Assembly: GCF_000382705.1 (NCBI RefSeq)
Contig: NZ_ARQE01000002.1
Location: 124,001 to 188,000, forward strand
DNA length: 64,000 nucleotides
Reading direction: 5' to 3'
From: Aureimonas ureilytica DSM 18598 = NBRC 106430
GTDB taxonomy: Bacteria > Pseudomonadota > Alphaproteobacteria > Rhizobiales > Rhizobiaceae
The notes below the pieces were generated by a model. It ran no database searches, was not told where the DNA came from, and saw only the letters and a list, made by a program, of their open reading frames with translations. Shown here piece by piece: positions 20,223 through 29,038 of this stretch; the stretch's first letter is position 1, and each line of letters begins with the position of its first letter. Both the position numbers and the translations under genes were made by a program.

Positions 20223-21602
20223 TTGACTGAACACGACAAGGCGTCCGGCTCGAAAGGGCCGATCGAACACAAACAGGTCGCGACCAGGGCAGGGGTCTTC
20301 GTCCCAGTGCTGCGCGAGCGCACGCGCCCGGACGAGGGAAGCGACCTCATCCGCCGCGCCGACGAGGATCGGCTGATCGAGGCCGAAGGTCTGGGCGCGG
20401 CGATCGACCTTCATGTCGTCGCCAAGGGCATCATTCCGGTTTCCAAGCCGCAGCCGGCGACCCTGATCGGCTCCGGCAAGGTCGAGGAATTGAAGGGCCT
20501 CGTCGCGGCGGAAGAGATCGGTCTCGTCATCATCGACCATCCTCTGACGCCCGTTCAGCAGCGCAACCTCGAAAAGGAGCTGAACGCCAAGGTTCTCGAC
20601 CGCACCGGCCTGATCCTCGAAATCTTCGGACGCCGCGCGCGCACGAAGGAAGGGCGGCTTCAGGTCGAGCTCGCGCACTTGAACTACCAGCGCGGCCGTC
20701 TCGTTCGAAGCTGGACGCACCTGGAGCGCCAGCGCGGCGGCGCCGGCTTCCTCGGCGGTCCGGGCGAAACGCAGATCGAGGCGGATCGTCGTCAGCTTCA
20801 GGACAAGATCAAGCGTCTGGAAAAGGAGCTGGAGCAGGTCCGCAAGACCCGCACGCTCCATCGCGCCAAGCGCAAGAAGACTCCGCATCCGGTGATCGCG
20901 CTCGTCGGCTACACGAATGCCGGCAAGTCGACACTGTTCAACAAGGTCACGGGCGCCGACGTCCTCGCCAAGGACCTGCTGTTTGCGACGCTCGACCCGA
21001 CGCTCCGCCGGATCACGCTGCCGCACGGAACGGAAGTGATCATGTCCGACACGGTCGGCTTCATCTCCGACCTGCCGACGCATCTCGTGGCGGCGTTCCG
21101 CGCGACGCTGGAAGAGGTGATCGAGGCCGACATCATCCTGCATGTGCGGGACATGTCCGACCCCGACAGCCTCGCCCAGTCGGCCGACGTGAACAAGATC
21201 CTGAAGGATCTCGACGTCGACGTGGACGACCCCGACCATGTGATCGAGGTCTGGAACAAGATCGATCGTCTGGACGAATCGGCGCGCGCGCATCTCGCAC
21301 AGACGGCCGCGTCGAACGGGAAGGGGCCTTCGATCCATCTGGCCTCCGCCCTGACAGGCGAAGGCGTGGATGGGCTTCTCGCCGAGATCGAACGCAGGAT
21401 TGCCGGCAAGGCGGAAGTCCTGGAACTCGACGTTCCGTCCGACAGCATGAACGTGCTGCCCTGGGTCTACGAGAACTCGATCGTCCGGGCTCGCGAGGAC
21501 CTCGAGGACGGCGGCGTCCATCTGGTTCTGGACGTGACCCGGCAAGCGCGGTCCGATCTTCAGCGCCTGGGCTCGCGCTATCCGAACCTCCGGATCGAAT
21601 AG
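20223..21602 (+). CDS. hflX: Ribosome-associated GTPase HflX
   Basis: A 459-residue GTPase that rescues or splits stalled ribosomes. It has the N-terminal HflX domain (ATLIGSGKVEELK, VIIDHPLTPVQQRNLEK), the glycine-rich GGAGFLGGPGETQIEADRR, a coiled linker and the G domain: GYTNAGKSTLFN, DTVGFISDLP and NKID. The proposed start is a TTG immediately after the hfq stop with GAAGG seven bases upstream. No ATG or GTG is available before the conserved region, so translation is probably coupled to hfq. It ends the long plus-strand run of genes. Confidence 0.93.
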   Translation: MTEHDKASGSKGPIEHKQVATRAGVFVPVLRERTRPDEGSDLIRRADEDRLIEAEGLGAAIDLHVVAKGIIPVSKPQPATLIGSGKVEELKGLVAAEEIGLVIIDHPLTPVQQRNLEKELNAKVLDRTGLILEIFGRRARTKEGRLQVELAHLNYQRGRLVRSWTHLERQRGGAGFLGGPGETQIEADRRQLQDKIKRLEKELEQVRKTRTLHRAKRKKTPHPVIALVGYTNAGKSTLFNKVTGADVLAKDLLFATLDPTLRRITLPHGTEVIMSDTVGFISDLPTHLVAAFRATLEEVIEADIILHVRDMSDPDSLAQSADVNKILKDLDVDVDDPDHVIEVWNKIDRLDESARAHLAQTAASNGKGPSIHLASALTGEGVDGLLAEIERRIAGKAEVLELDVPSDSMNVLPWVYENSIVRAREDLEDGGVHLVLDVTRQARSDLQRLGSRYPNLRIE

Positions 21603-21624
21603 ATCGTTTTGTGCTGACAGAAAC

Positions 21625-21646
21625 GGCCGCCGCATCGACGGCGGCC
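21625..21646. terminator. Hairpin between convergent hflX and mazG
   Basis: A perfect 8-bp stem GGCCGCCG/CGGCGGCC with a 6-base loop sits 22 bases after the hflX stop and 16 bases before the mazG stop codon. T-tracts on either side are weak, so it is a plausible but not certain bidirectional terminator. Confidence 0.6.
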
Positions 21647-21662
21647 GGATCTCGTTTCTCGT

Positions 21663-22532
21663 CTATTCTGGCTGAGATCGGCCGGACAGCTTGGCGCGCA
21701 CCCAGAGCGCTTCAAGCTCGTCCAGTGACCGTCCGGCCAGTTCGCGGCCGTCCTTTTCCGCTTCGCCCTCCATCAGCCGGAAGCGCTCACGGAACTTGCC
21801 GATCGTTCCGCGCAGGGCGGTGTCGGGATCAATCTCGAAGCGGCGACCAAGATTGACGAGGGTGAACAGGAGATCACCCAATTCGTCGCGCCGTTCCTCT
21901 GCAGTGGCCGCAGCTTCGAACTCGGCCGTCTCTTCCTTCAGCTTCTCGATGATGGGTTCGGGCTCGGTCCAGTCGAATCCGACCACCGCCGCTTTCTCCT
22001 GCAGCTTTCGCGCCTGGGTCAGCGACGGCAAGGCACCCGGCACGGTATCCAAAAGACTGCCGGAGGTCTCGGCGCGCACCGCCCATTCGACGGCCGCCGA
22101 TCCAGCGTCGACGGGCGTATCGAGCCGCTTCTGGCGCGCTTCGGCCCGCTCGCGCTTTTCGTCGGCCTTGATGCGCTCCCAATGTCCCTTGGCCGAGCGC
22201 GCGCTGCGCGCCGACGCGTCGCCGAACACATGCGGATGGCGCCGGATCATCTTGCGCGTGATACCTTCGACGACGTCCTCGAAGGTGAAAAGCCCGGCCT
22301 CGGCGGCCAGCTGGCTGAAATAGACCACCTGCAACAGGAGGTCGCCCAGCTCTTCCTTCAGGTCGTCGGGATCGCGCCGCTCGATTGCGTCCACGACCTC
22401 GAACGTCTCTTCGATCGTATAGGGCACGATCGTGTCGAAGCTCTGCTCGATGTCCCAAGGGCAGCCGGTGGCCGGGTCCCGAAGCGCGCGCATGATCTCG
22501 ACCAGGCGCTGGGTGTCTCGCGAGGGCTGCAT
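21663..22532 (-). CDS. mazG: Nucleoside triphosphate pyrophosphohydrolase MazG
   Basis: A 289-residue two-domain MazG that hydrolyses NTPs and dNTPs to monophosphates. The first domain has CPWDIEQSFDTIVPYTIEETFE with the metal-binding EExxE and later ELGDLLLQVVYFS. The second repeats the pattern with EELGDLLFTLVNLG-like sequence near residue 240. ATG 22532 is chosen over an upstream start at 22556 because GGAG lies six bases before it. It is the first gene of the minus-strand block and is separated from the next gene by the dif-like site. Confidence 0.95.
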   Translation of the reverse strand: MQPSRDTQRLVEIMRALRDPATGCPWDIEQSFDTIVPYTIEETFEVVDAIERRDPDDLKEELGDLLLQVVYFSQLAAEAGLFTFEDVVEGITRKMIRRHPHVFGDASARSARSAKGHWERIKADEKRERAEARQKRLDTPVDAGSAAVEWAVRAETSGSLLDTVPGALPSLTQARKLQEKAAVVGFDWTEPEPIIEKLKEETAEFEAAATAEERRDELGDLLFTLVNLGRRFEIDPDTALRGTIGKFRERFRLMEGEAEKDGRELAGRSLDELEALWVRAKLSGRSQPE

Positions 22533-22693
22533 TCCAAACTCCGTCCAGCAGGGCAAGCGTCTGGTTCCTGACGGCCTCTGTCGGAGCGGTCAAGGGATGA
22601 CGCCGTGCCGGCGTTCGACCGCGCCTTGAAAGGATGATGTCCGCGAACGGTAGGCGAGAGGCATCAACCTCGTACGCCGTGCCTGCTCGAACT

Positions 22694-22721
22694 AATACTC
22701 ATAATATGGATTATGGAACAT
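22694..22721. other. Candidate dif site (XerC/XerD recombination site)
   Basis: A 28-bp site with dif architecture: an 11-bp left arm AATACTCATAA (22694-22704), a 6-bp centre TATGGA (22705-22710) and an 11-bp right arm TTATGGAACAT (22711-22721). The inner CATAA/TTATG halves are perfect inverted repeats and match the XerC and XerD binding cores of known dif sites. It is the most AT-rich spot of the 270-base mazG-MBL gap, which otherwise holds no gene. Gene direction flips from mainly plus to mainly minus within about 1.1 kb. XerC/XerD genes are not in the window. Confidence 0.7.
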
Positions 22722-22803
22722 GCTTAGAGACGCTGGATATGCTCACGCTAACGCACTGACGCTGATTGGGGGAATGGCGTTGATGGACGCCGACGTCGGA
22801 CGA

Positions 22804-23613
22804 TCAGTCGAGGTCGAACTCGATCCGCATCCCGTCATAGGCCGGCGCAATATGCGCGGGCAGCGATTGGCGGAGCGTCTGATAGTCCAGCGGCGTGTGC
22901 ATATGCGTCAGGATCGCGGTCGGCACGCGCAGGCGTTCGATCCAGGCCAGCGCCTGATCCAGCGAGAGATGGCTCGGATGGCGGCGATATTGCAGAGCGT
23001 CGATGACGAGAAGCGTCGATCCCTCGATCGCCTCCTGCGCGGCCGACGGAAAGTCGCTCACATCGCTGCAATAGGAGATCGGCCCGATCCGAAACCCGAG
23101 CGACAGGATCGAACCGTGTTCCTGCTCGAAGGGTGTGACGTCGATCGCGCCCCCCTTGCCCTCGATCCGGATGGGCTGGAGCGGCGTCAGGGGGTGCCGC
23201 TGGACGATGGGCGGATAGGAACTGCCGGCGGGTGTCTGAAAGCAATAGCCGAACGCCTCCCGGAGACGCTCGAAGGTCGGATCGTCCGCGTAGAGATCGA
23301 TCTGCCGGCCGCTTTCTAGAAAGAAGCCGCGGATGTCGTCGAGCCCGTGGAAATGATCGGCATGCGGATGCGTGACCAGAACCGCGTCGAGGTGCCGGAC
23401 CTTCTCGCGCAGCATCTGCTCGCGGAAATCCGGCCCGCAGTCGATCACCACGACCGTGCGGCCTTCCGGACCGATCCGCTCGACCATGGCGGCGCAGCGG
23501 CCGCGCCGATTTCGAGGCTCGTTCGGATCGCAGGCGCCCCAATCTCCGGTGATGCGCGGCGTTCCTGGCGAACTGCCGCATCCCAGAATCGTCAGGCGCA
23601 GGCGATCGGTCAC
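22804..23613 (-). CDS. MBL-fold metallo-hydrolase (PhnP/RNase Z-like)
   Basis: A 269-residue metallo-beta-lactamase-fold hydrolase. The metal-binding motif is THPHADHFHGLDDIRG near residues 80-95, preceded by the strand VVVIDCGPDFREQM and followed by YCSDVSDFP and the late histidine in ILTHMHTPLDY. CGSSPGTPRI at the start is typical of the group that includes PhnP cyclic phosphodiesterase and tRNase Z. No phn genes are nearby, so the substrate is open. It lies 10 bases downstream of tatD and is likely the last gene of the tmk-holB-metG-tatD transcript. Confidence 0.88.
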   Translation of the reverse strand: MTDRLRLTILGCGSSPGTPRITGDWGACDPNEPRNRRGRCAAMVERIGPEGRTVVVIDCGPDFREQMLREKVRHLDAVLVTHPHADHFHGLDDIRGFFLESGRQIDLYADDPTFERLREAFGYCFQTPAGSSYPPIVQRHPLTPLQPIRIEGKGGAIDVTPFEQEHGSILSLGFRIGPISYCSDVSDFPSAAQEAIEGSTLLVIDALQYRRHPSHLSLDQALAWIERLRVPTAILTHMHTPLDYQTLRQSLPAHIAPAYDGMRIEFDLD

Positions 23614-23623
23614 AGAGCCTCCA

Positions 23624-24421
23624 TCAGCCGCGCTCGACGGAAACGCGGTTGAACAGCCTCAGGAAGTTCTCGGTGGTGGCCGCTGCGATCGTGTCGAGAT
23701 CGGTGTCCTTGACCTTCGCGAGAACCTCCGCCGTGTGACGAACGAAAGCCGGCTCGTTCCGCTTGCCGCGATGCGGCGGCGGAGCGAGATACGGCGCATC
23801 GGTCTCGACCAGCAGGCGCTCCATCGGCGTGTCGCGCGCGATCGCGCGGATCTCTTCCGACTTGTTGAAGGTCAGAATGCCGGAGAACGAGACATAGCCG
23901 CCGAGCTCCAGTCCGGCCTCCGCCAGGCGTCGGCCGGACGAGAAGCAATGGAGCACGAAGGGAAAGGCGCCGCGCTTCGTCTCCTCGGTCAGGATCGCTT
24001 CCATGTCCGCATCGGCGTCTCGCGCATGGATCACGAGCGGGAGGCCGGTTTCGCGGGCCGCCTCGATATGGCGCACGAAGACCGCCCGCTGCATCTCTGG
24101 CGGCGCGCGGTCGTAGAAATAGTCCAACCCCGCCTCGCCGATCGCCACGATCTTGGGATGCTGGCTGAGGCGGATGAGGTCTTCGGTCGGAACGTCTGGC
24201 TCGGCGGACACGCTGAGAGGATGCGTGCCGACGGAGGCGAAGACCTGCTGATAACGCTCGGTCAGCGCCAGAAGCGTCGGCAGCCGCGACACATAGGTCG
24301 AGATCGTCATCATCAACCCGACGCCGTTCTCGCCGGCGCGCGCGACGATTTCGTCCCGCTCCGGTTCGAACTCGGCAAAGTCGAGATGGCAATGGCTATC
24401 GACCAGATAGGGCCGTGCCAT
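23624..24421 (-). CDS. tatD: TatD-family metal-dependent DNase
   Basis: A 265-residue TIM-barrel metallohydrolase. The ligand motifs are VDSHCHLDF at residues 6-14, GEAGLDYFYD, VIHARDAD, LHCFSS and ETDAPYLAPPPHRGK. TatD proteins show 3'-5' exonuclease activity and are linked to DNA repair; they are not part of Tat export. The ATG at 24421 shares one base with the metG stop codon (TGATG), which sets the start. It is followed by the MBL hydrolase 10 bases on. Confidence 0.93.
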   Translation of the reverse strand: MARPYLVDSHCHLDFAEFEPERDEIVARAGENGVGLMMTISTYVSRLPTLLALTERYQQVFASVGTHPLSVSAEPDVPTEDLIRLSQHPKIVAIGEAGLDYFYDRAPPEMQRAVFVRHIEAARETGLPLVIHARDADADMEAILTEETKRGAFPFVLHCFSSGRRLAEAGLELGGYVSFSGILTFNKSEEIRAIARDTPMERLLVETDAPYLAPPPHRGKRNEPAFVRHTAEVLAKVKDTDLDTIAAATTENFLRLFNRVSVERG

Positions 24422-25968
24422 CACGCCGCTCCCGAATCCGCCTCGACGAAGCGCGGGAAGACGCCAGTGGGTGCCGGGAGAACGTGGTTCGCGAGAAGCA
24501 CCGTACCCTGATCGAGCGCGGAGAAACTGCGCTCTTCCACGCCGACGCCGAGAAGGTCGAGGAGCTTGCCGCAGGAGTCCGGCATGACCGGTTGCAGGAG
24601 GATCGCGACGCGGCGCACGACTTCCGCCGTCACATAGAGAACGGTGCCCATGCGAGCCGGATCGGTCTTGCGCAGGACCCACGGTTCCTGAGCCGCGAAA
24701 TAGCGGTTCGTTTCCGAAACCGTCGCGACCACTGTGGCGAGGAACGCGTGGAGCTCCTGGCGGTCGATCGCCGCGCGGCACTGCTGGAGAAGCTGGCCGC
24801 TCTGGTCGAGAATCGCATGATCCGCCTCGGTGAACTCGCCCGGCTCGGGCACCCTGCCCTCGCAGTTCTTCGCGATCATCGACAGCGAGCGCTGCGCCAG
24901 ATTGCCGAGATCGTTGGCGAGCTCGGAATTCATGCGAGCGACGATCGCCTCGTGCGAATAATTGCCGTCCTGGCCGAACGGCACTTCGCGCAGGAGGAAG
25001 TAGCGGAACGGGTCGAGGCCGTAGGTGTCCACGAGCGCGATCGGATCGATCACGTTGCCGACCGACTTCGACATTTTCTCACCACGGTTGAACAGGAACC
25101 CGTGGACGAAGATGCGCTTGGGGAGATCGATGCCGGCCGACATCAGGAAGGCCGGCCAGTACACCGCATGGAAGCGCACGATGTCCTTGCCGATCACGTG
25201 AAGATCGGCCGGCCAGAAGCGGCTTCGCTCGCCGGCTTCGGGATAGCCCGTCGCGGTCAGGTAATTGGTGAGCGCGTCCACCCAGACATACATGACGTGG
25301 CGCTCGTCGCCTGGGACCGGAATGCCCCAGTCGAACGTCGTTCGCGAGATCGACAGATCGCGCAGTCCCGACTTCACGAAGGACACGATCTCGTTGCGGC
25401 GTTCGGTCGGCGCGATGAAGTCCGGATTCGCGTCGTAATGCGCGAGCAGCCGCTCGCCGAAATTGGAGAGGCGGAAGAAATAGCTTTCCTCCTCGACCCA
25501 TTCGACCGGCGTGCCCTGCGGGCCCAAACGCTTGCCGTCGTCGGTGAGGCGCGTCTCGTCCTCGGCGTAATAGGCCTCGTCCCGCACCGAGTACCACCCG
25601 GCATAGGAGCTTTTGTAGATGTCGCCGGCCTCCACCATCCGCTGCCAGATCGCCTGGCTCGCCTTGCGATGGCGCTCTTCCGTGGTGCGGATGAAGTCGT
25701 CGTTGGAGCTTCCGACGCGGCGGCCCATCTCCTGGAATTCGCCGGAATTACGCGAGGCCAGTTCGATCGGTTCGATCCCGAGGTTTCGGGCCGTCTGGAG
25801 CATCTTGATGCCGTGCTCGTCGGTTCCGGTCAGGAACAGGACGTCATACCCATCGAGGCGCTTAAAACGGGCGATCGTGTCGGTCGCGATCAGCTCGTAG
25901 GCGTGCCCGATATGCGGGCGACCGTTGGGGTAGGAGATCGCGGTGGTCAGATAGAAGGTCTCAGCCAT
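24421..25968 (-). CDS. metG: Methionyl-tRNA synthetase
   Basis: A class I aminoacyl-tRNA synthetase of 515 residues that charges tRNA-Met. The HIGH motif is in [11 protein letters not shown] at residues 15-25 and KMSKS is in [11 protein letters not shown] near residue 300. The length shows no C-terminal tRNA-binding appendix. The connective-peptide region ([17 protein letters not shown]) has no cysteine knuckle, so this is the zinc-free subgroup. It follows holB after 86 bases and is translationally coupled to tatD. Confidence 0.97.
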   Translation of the reverse strand: MAETFYLTTAISYPNGRPHIGHAYELIATDTIARFKRLDGYDVLFLTGTDEHGIKMLQTARNLGIEPIELASRNSGEFQEMGRRVGSSNDDFIRTTEERHRKASQAIWQRMVEAGDIYKSSYAGWYSVRDEAYYAEDETRLTDDGKRLGPQGTPVEWVEEESYFFRLSNFGERLLAHYDANPDFIAPTERRNEIVSFVKSGLRDLSISRTTFDWGIPVPGDERHVMYVWVDALTNYLTATGYPEAGERSRFWPADLHVIGKDIVRFHAVYWPAFLMSAGIDLPKRIFVHGFLFNRGEKMSKSVGNVIDPIALVDTYGLDPFRYFLLREVPFGQDGNYSHEAIVARMNSELANDLGNLAQRSLSMIAKNCEGRVPEPGEFTEADHAILDQSGQLLQQCRAAIDRQELHAFLATVVATVSETNRYFAAQEPWVLRKTDPARMGTVLYVTAEVVRRVAILLQPVMPDSCGKLLDLLGVGVEERSFSALDQGTVLLANHVLPAPTGVFPRFVEADSGAA

Positions 25969-26054
25969 ATCGATCGTCCTGCCTACGGGAATCGGTCAAC
26001 TCAGGCCGGAATAGCTCATCCTGGGGCCACCCTCAACAAAGCGATCGCAATCCC

Positions 26055-27104
26055 TTAGCGGTTCTTCGCCCGCACATCCGCAAGGCCGGATGCGAAGGTG
26101 ACAAGGGTCTGCTTGCGATCGAGGTTGAAGGCGGCCGCTTCCGCCCATCGCGCGGCCTCGCTGCGCCAGAATTCGGCGAGCGCGCTGGCGAGCTTGAGGT
26201 TTCCCGCCGACAAGGCCGTCTTGGCCTCGCGCGACAGTCGATCGAAGAGCCCGTCCCGCACCAGCCCCCAGGCTTCCTCGCGTCCCTTCACGGACAGGGC
26301 GTCGGCGACGGAATGGACATGCCGCCAATCCGTGCGCGTGGCGTCGTAGAGCCGATCCACTTCCTGCGCGATCTCCAGCCCGCCGGAAATCATCTGGTGG
26401 AAGGCGGTGCGCAAACTGCCGCCGGAGAGTTTCGCCGCCGCAACGACCGAAGCGGCGTCTTCCCCAGGCAGGCTCCCGGCCAGCCCGCGCGCGACGTCTT
26501 CGTCCGAAAGCGGCGCGAAGCGGAGCGTGCGGGCGCGCGAGCGAATGGTGGGCAGAAGCCGACCAGGCATGTGGTTCACGATCAGGAAGATCGAGCGCTC
26601 GGGCGGCTCTTCGAGAATCTTCAAAAGCGCATTGGCCGCGTTGCGGTTCATGTCGTCGGCCGGGTCGATCAGGGCGACGCGCCAGTTTGCGGCCGCCGTG
26701 CTTCGAAAGAAATGGTTCAGACGGCGGATTTCGTCGACTGTGATCTGCGTGCGAAACCCCTCGCCACGGTCGGCCGGCGGGCGCCTTATATGCAGGAAGT
26801 TCGGATGGCTCCCTTGCGCGATCTGACGCACCACCGCGTGCTCGGCGCGAAACGCGGGCTCACCTCCGTTCGACGCGTCGAGCACCTCTTCGCCGCCGAT
26901 CAGCCGCCGCGCGAAGGCAAAGGCCGTGGTGGCCTTGCCGACGCCCTCCGGCCCCTGAAAAAGCCAGGCATGATGGAGCCGCCCCGCGCGAAGCGCGTCG
27001 GTCAGTTCCGCCCATTCGGAGCCACGACCGATCAGATCCAGCCGTTCGGCCGGCGTCGGAATCCCCTCGATGTCGTCGTGGCCGGGGACGACCGTCACCG
27101 TCAT
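26055..27104 (-). CDS. holB: DNA polymerase III delta' subunit
   Basis: A 349-residue clamp-loader subunit. It has a P-loop (FQGPEGVGKATTAFAFA), the sensor region FRTQITVDEIRRLNHFF, DPADDMNRNAANALLKILEEPP and TIRSRARTLRF. The usual SRC arginine-finger motif reads SRA here; the arginine is kept. Like other alphaproteobacterial delta' proteins it has an N-terminal extension with LIGRGSEWAEL. The ATG at 27104 overlaps the tmk stop by four bases. The tmk-holB-metG-tatD-MBL order is common in alphaproteobacteria. Confidence 0.93.
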   Translation of the reverse strand: MTVTVVPGHDDIEGIPTPAERLDLIGRGSEWAELTDALRAGRLHHAWLFQGPEGVGKATTAFAFARRLIGGEEVLDASNGGEPAFRAEHAVVRQIAQGSHPNFLHIRRPPADRGEGFRTQITVDEIRRLNHFFRSTAAANWRVALIDPADDMNRNAANALLKILEEPPERSIFLIVNHMPGRLLPTIRSRARTLRFAPLSDEDVARGLAGSLPGEDAASVVAAAKLSGGSLRTAFHQMISGGLEIAQEVDRLYDATRTDWRHVHSVADALSVKGREEAWGLVRDGLFDRLSREAKTALSAGNLKLASALAEFWRSEAARWAEAAAFNLDRKQTLVTFASGLADVRAKNR

Positions 27105-27802
27105 GCCACGTCGCCCTTGGCTTCGGTGTCCTCCTCCGAAGAACTGGCGATCCGTTCGAGGACAGCCGCGCGAATGTCGGCTTCCACGGTTTCCGCGTCC
27201 CGGTTGGCGTCGATCACCACGCATCGTTCGGGTTCGCGTGCCGCGATCTGCAGGAAGGCCGCACGCCGTTGCTCGTGGAGCGTCTTGGGCTCGCTTTCGA
27301 AACGGTCGGCCAGTGCATCCCCTCGGCGTAGACTGGCGCGTCGCAGGCCCACTTCGGCTGGTATGTCGAGAATGACGGTCAGGTCGGGCGCGACGCCTTC
27401 CAGCGTCGCGGCTTCCATCACGGCCAGCGCCTCGGGCGCGACGCCGCCGACACTGCCCTGATAGACCCGCGTCGAATCGTGAAAGCGATCGCACAGCACG
27501 ACCTCACCCCGCCGAAGCGCCGGCAGGATCACGCCTTCGATATGGTCCCGGCGACCGGCCGCAAACAGCAGGGCCTCGGTCTCGGCGCCCAGATCCTTCG
27601 CGCGGCCGGACAAAAGGATTTCGCGCAGCGCGTCGGCAGCGGGCGTTCCCCCGGGCTCGCGCGTCAGGCAGACCATGTGGCCTCGCTCGCGCAGAGTGGC
27701 GGCGAGCTTGGCGATCTGGGTCGTCTTGCCGCTGCCTTCGCCCCCTTCGAACGTGGCGAAGAAGCCGCGTTTCAGCCCGCGCGAGCGCGACGGCGATGTC
27801 AT
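27101..27802 (-). CDS. tmk: Thymidylate kinase
   Basis: A 233-residue kinase that phosphorylates dTMP to dTDP. The P-loop is FEGGEGSGKTTQ near residue 17, the DRX motif is CDRFHDSTRVYQG, and the lid segment LRRASLRRGD follows. The start at 27802 is chosen because its ATG overlaps the carboxypeptidase stop (ATGA); a second ATG at 27817 would add five residues and cannot be excluded. It is coupled to holB by a four-base overlap. Confidence 0.94.
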   Translation of the reverse strand: MTSPSRSRGLKRGFFATFEGGEGSGKTTQIAKLAATLRERGHMVCLTREPGGTPAADALREILLSGRAKDLGAETEALLFAAGRRDHIEGVILPALRRGEVVLCDRFHDSTRVYQGSVGGVAPEALAVMEAATLEGVAPDLTVILDIPAEVGLRRASLRRGDALADRFESEPKTLHEQRRAAFLQIAAREPERCVVIDANRDAETVEADIRAAVLERIASSSEEDTEAKGDVA

Positions 27803-29001
27803 AGGTTGCGTATCCATCCGAACGCCAATTCCTGAACCGCACCTAGCGCCCGCGCCGCGAACGTGCCTTCGGGAACGTCTTCGCCCACGAAAACGTCCCG
27901 CTGCAAGGCGGGCTTGCCCTCGATCGTGACCTCCATGGTCCCGATGCGCGTGCCCTTCGTGAGCGGCGCCCGCAAGGGGCCGTCATACCGAAGCGTCGCC
28001 GACACGAGATCGGTGCGCTTGCGCGGAACGTAGAGATCGACCGGCCCGTCTACAACGGCCGAAACCTCACCGATCGTTCCGCCGAAGACCTGCGCGCGGC
28101 CGACCGCCTGTCCCGAGGCGAAGATCGTGCGGCGCTCGAAATTGGCGTTCGCCCAATCGAACAGGCGCACGGTCTCCTTGACCCGCGCGGCGTCGCTCTC
28201 GAAGCCGAACAAGGACAGGATCGTCTGCCGTCCGTCCTTTCCGATCAGGCCGACGATCGAGTAGCCCTCGCCCTCAGCGAAGCCCGTCGCCAATCCGCCG
28301 GCGCCGATACCCAGCCGAAGCAGCGGGTTGCGATTGCGTTGCAGGATGCGATTCCATTCGAAGTCCGGTTCGGCGTAGAGCGCGACGCGTTCGGGATAGG
28401 CGCGGACGACGTGGCGACCGAGAACGGCCATATCGTGCGCGCTCGTCCGCTGCCCCTCCTCCGGCAGGCCGGTCGCGTTGACGAAGCGCGAGCGGGTCAG
28501 CCCGAGCGCGCTCGCCCGTTCGTTCATGCGCTCGGCGAAGGCGCGCTCCGAGCCGTCCATCCCCTCGGCGAGGATGATAGCGGCGTCGTTCGCGTTCTGG
28601 ATCACCAACCCCTTGAGGAGCGCATCGACCGGCACGCTCGAGCGCACCGACGCGAACATCGTGGCGGTGCGCGAAGGCGCGCCGCCCGTCCGCCAGGCAT
28701 TGTCACTGACCGGAAAGGTCTGCTCCGGGCTCAGGCTGCCCTTTACGAGCGCGTCGAGCACGATGTCGGCGGTCATCAGCTTGGCGAGCGAAGCTGGCGC
28801 GAAAGTCTGATCGCCGTTCTTTTCCAGAAGAACGCTGCCCGTCTCGACATCCATCACATAGGCGCTGCGAGCGGCCGTCTCCGTGAAGAACGGCGCGTCC
28901 TGTCCCTGTGCCAGCGCGGAGGACGGCAGAAGCGCAAAGGCCAGCCCCGCGAAGGCGCGAAGACCCATGACACGACGGCGCGAAGCGGACGCGCGATCCA
29001 T
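27799..29001 (-). CDS. PBP-type D-alanyl-D-alanine carboxypeptidase family protein with altered motifs
   Basis: A 400-residue exported S11-family protein (DacA/DacF-like) that would trim peptidoglycan pentapeptides. A signal peptide (GLRAFAGLAFALLPSSALAQG) precedes the domain. The SxxK motif is intact (Ser71, Lys74 in PASLAKLMT). The SxN position reads Asn136-Ala-Asn138 and the KTG position reads Ala238-Thr-Gly, so two of three catalytic motifs are altered. A C-terminal beta domain follows. It may be a weak or non-canonical carboxypeptidase. The start at 29001 gives the best signal peptide, although its ribosome site is weak. It is coupled to tmk. Confidence 0.88.
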   Translation of the reverse strand: MDRASASRRRVMGLRAFAGLAFALLPSSALAQGQDAPFFTETAARSAYVMDVETGSVLLEKNGDQTFAPASLAKLMTADIVLDALVKGSLSPEQTFPVSDNAWRTGGAPSRTATMFASVRSSVPVDALLKGLVIQNANDAAIILAEGMDGSERAFAERMNERASALGLTRSRFVNATGLPEEGQRTSAHDMAVLGRHVVRAYPERVALYAEPDFEWNRILQRNRNPLLRLGIGAGGLATGFAEGEGYSIVGLIGKDGRQTILSLFGFESDAARVKETVRLFDWANANFERRTIFASGQAVGRAQVFGGTIGEVSAVVDGPVDLYVPRKRTDLVSATLRYDGPLRAPLTKGTRIGTMEVTIEGKPALQRDVFVGEDVPEGTFAARALGAVQELAFGWIRNL

Positions 29002-29038
29002 CCGACGAAAAAGGAATTGCAGCGAAGAAATGGGGTCT

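Noticed and set aside
18513-21635. A 1040-codon open frame on the minus strand across trkA, hfq and hflX.
   Set aside because: It is the antisense of three recognised genes. Its composition is the low-complexity Arg/Ala/Asp pattern expected from a GC-rich shadow, and no family motif is visible.
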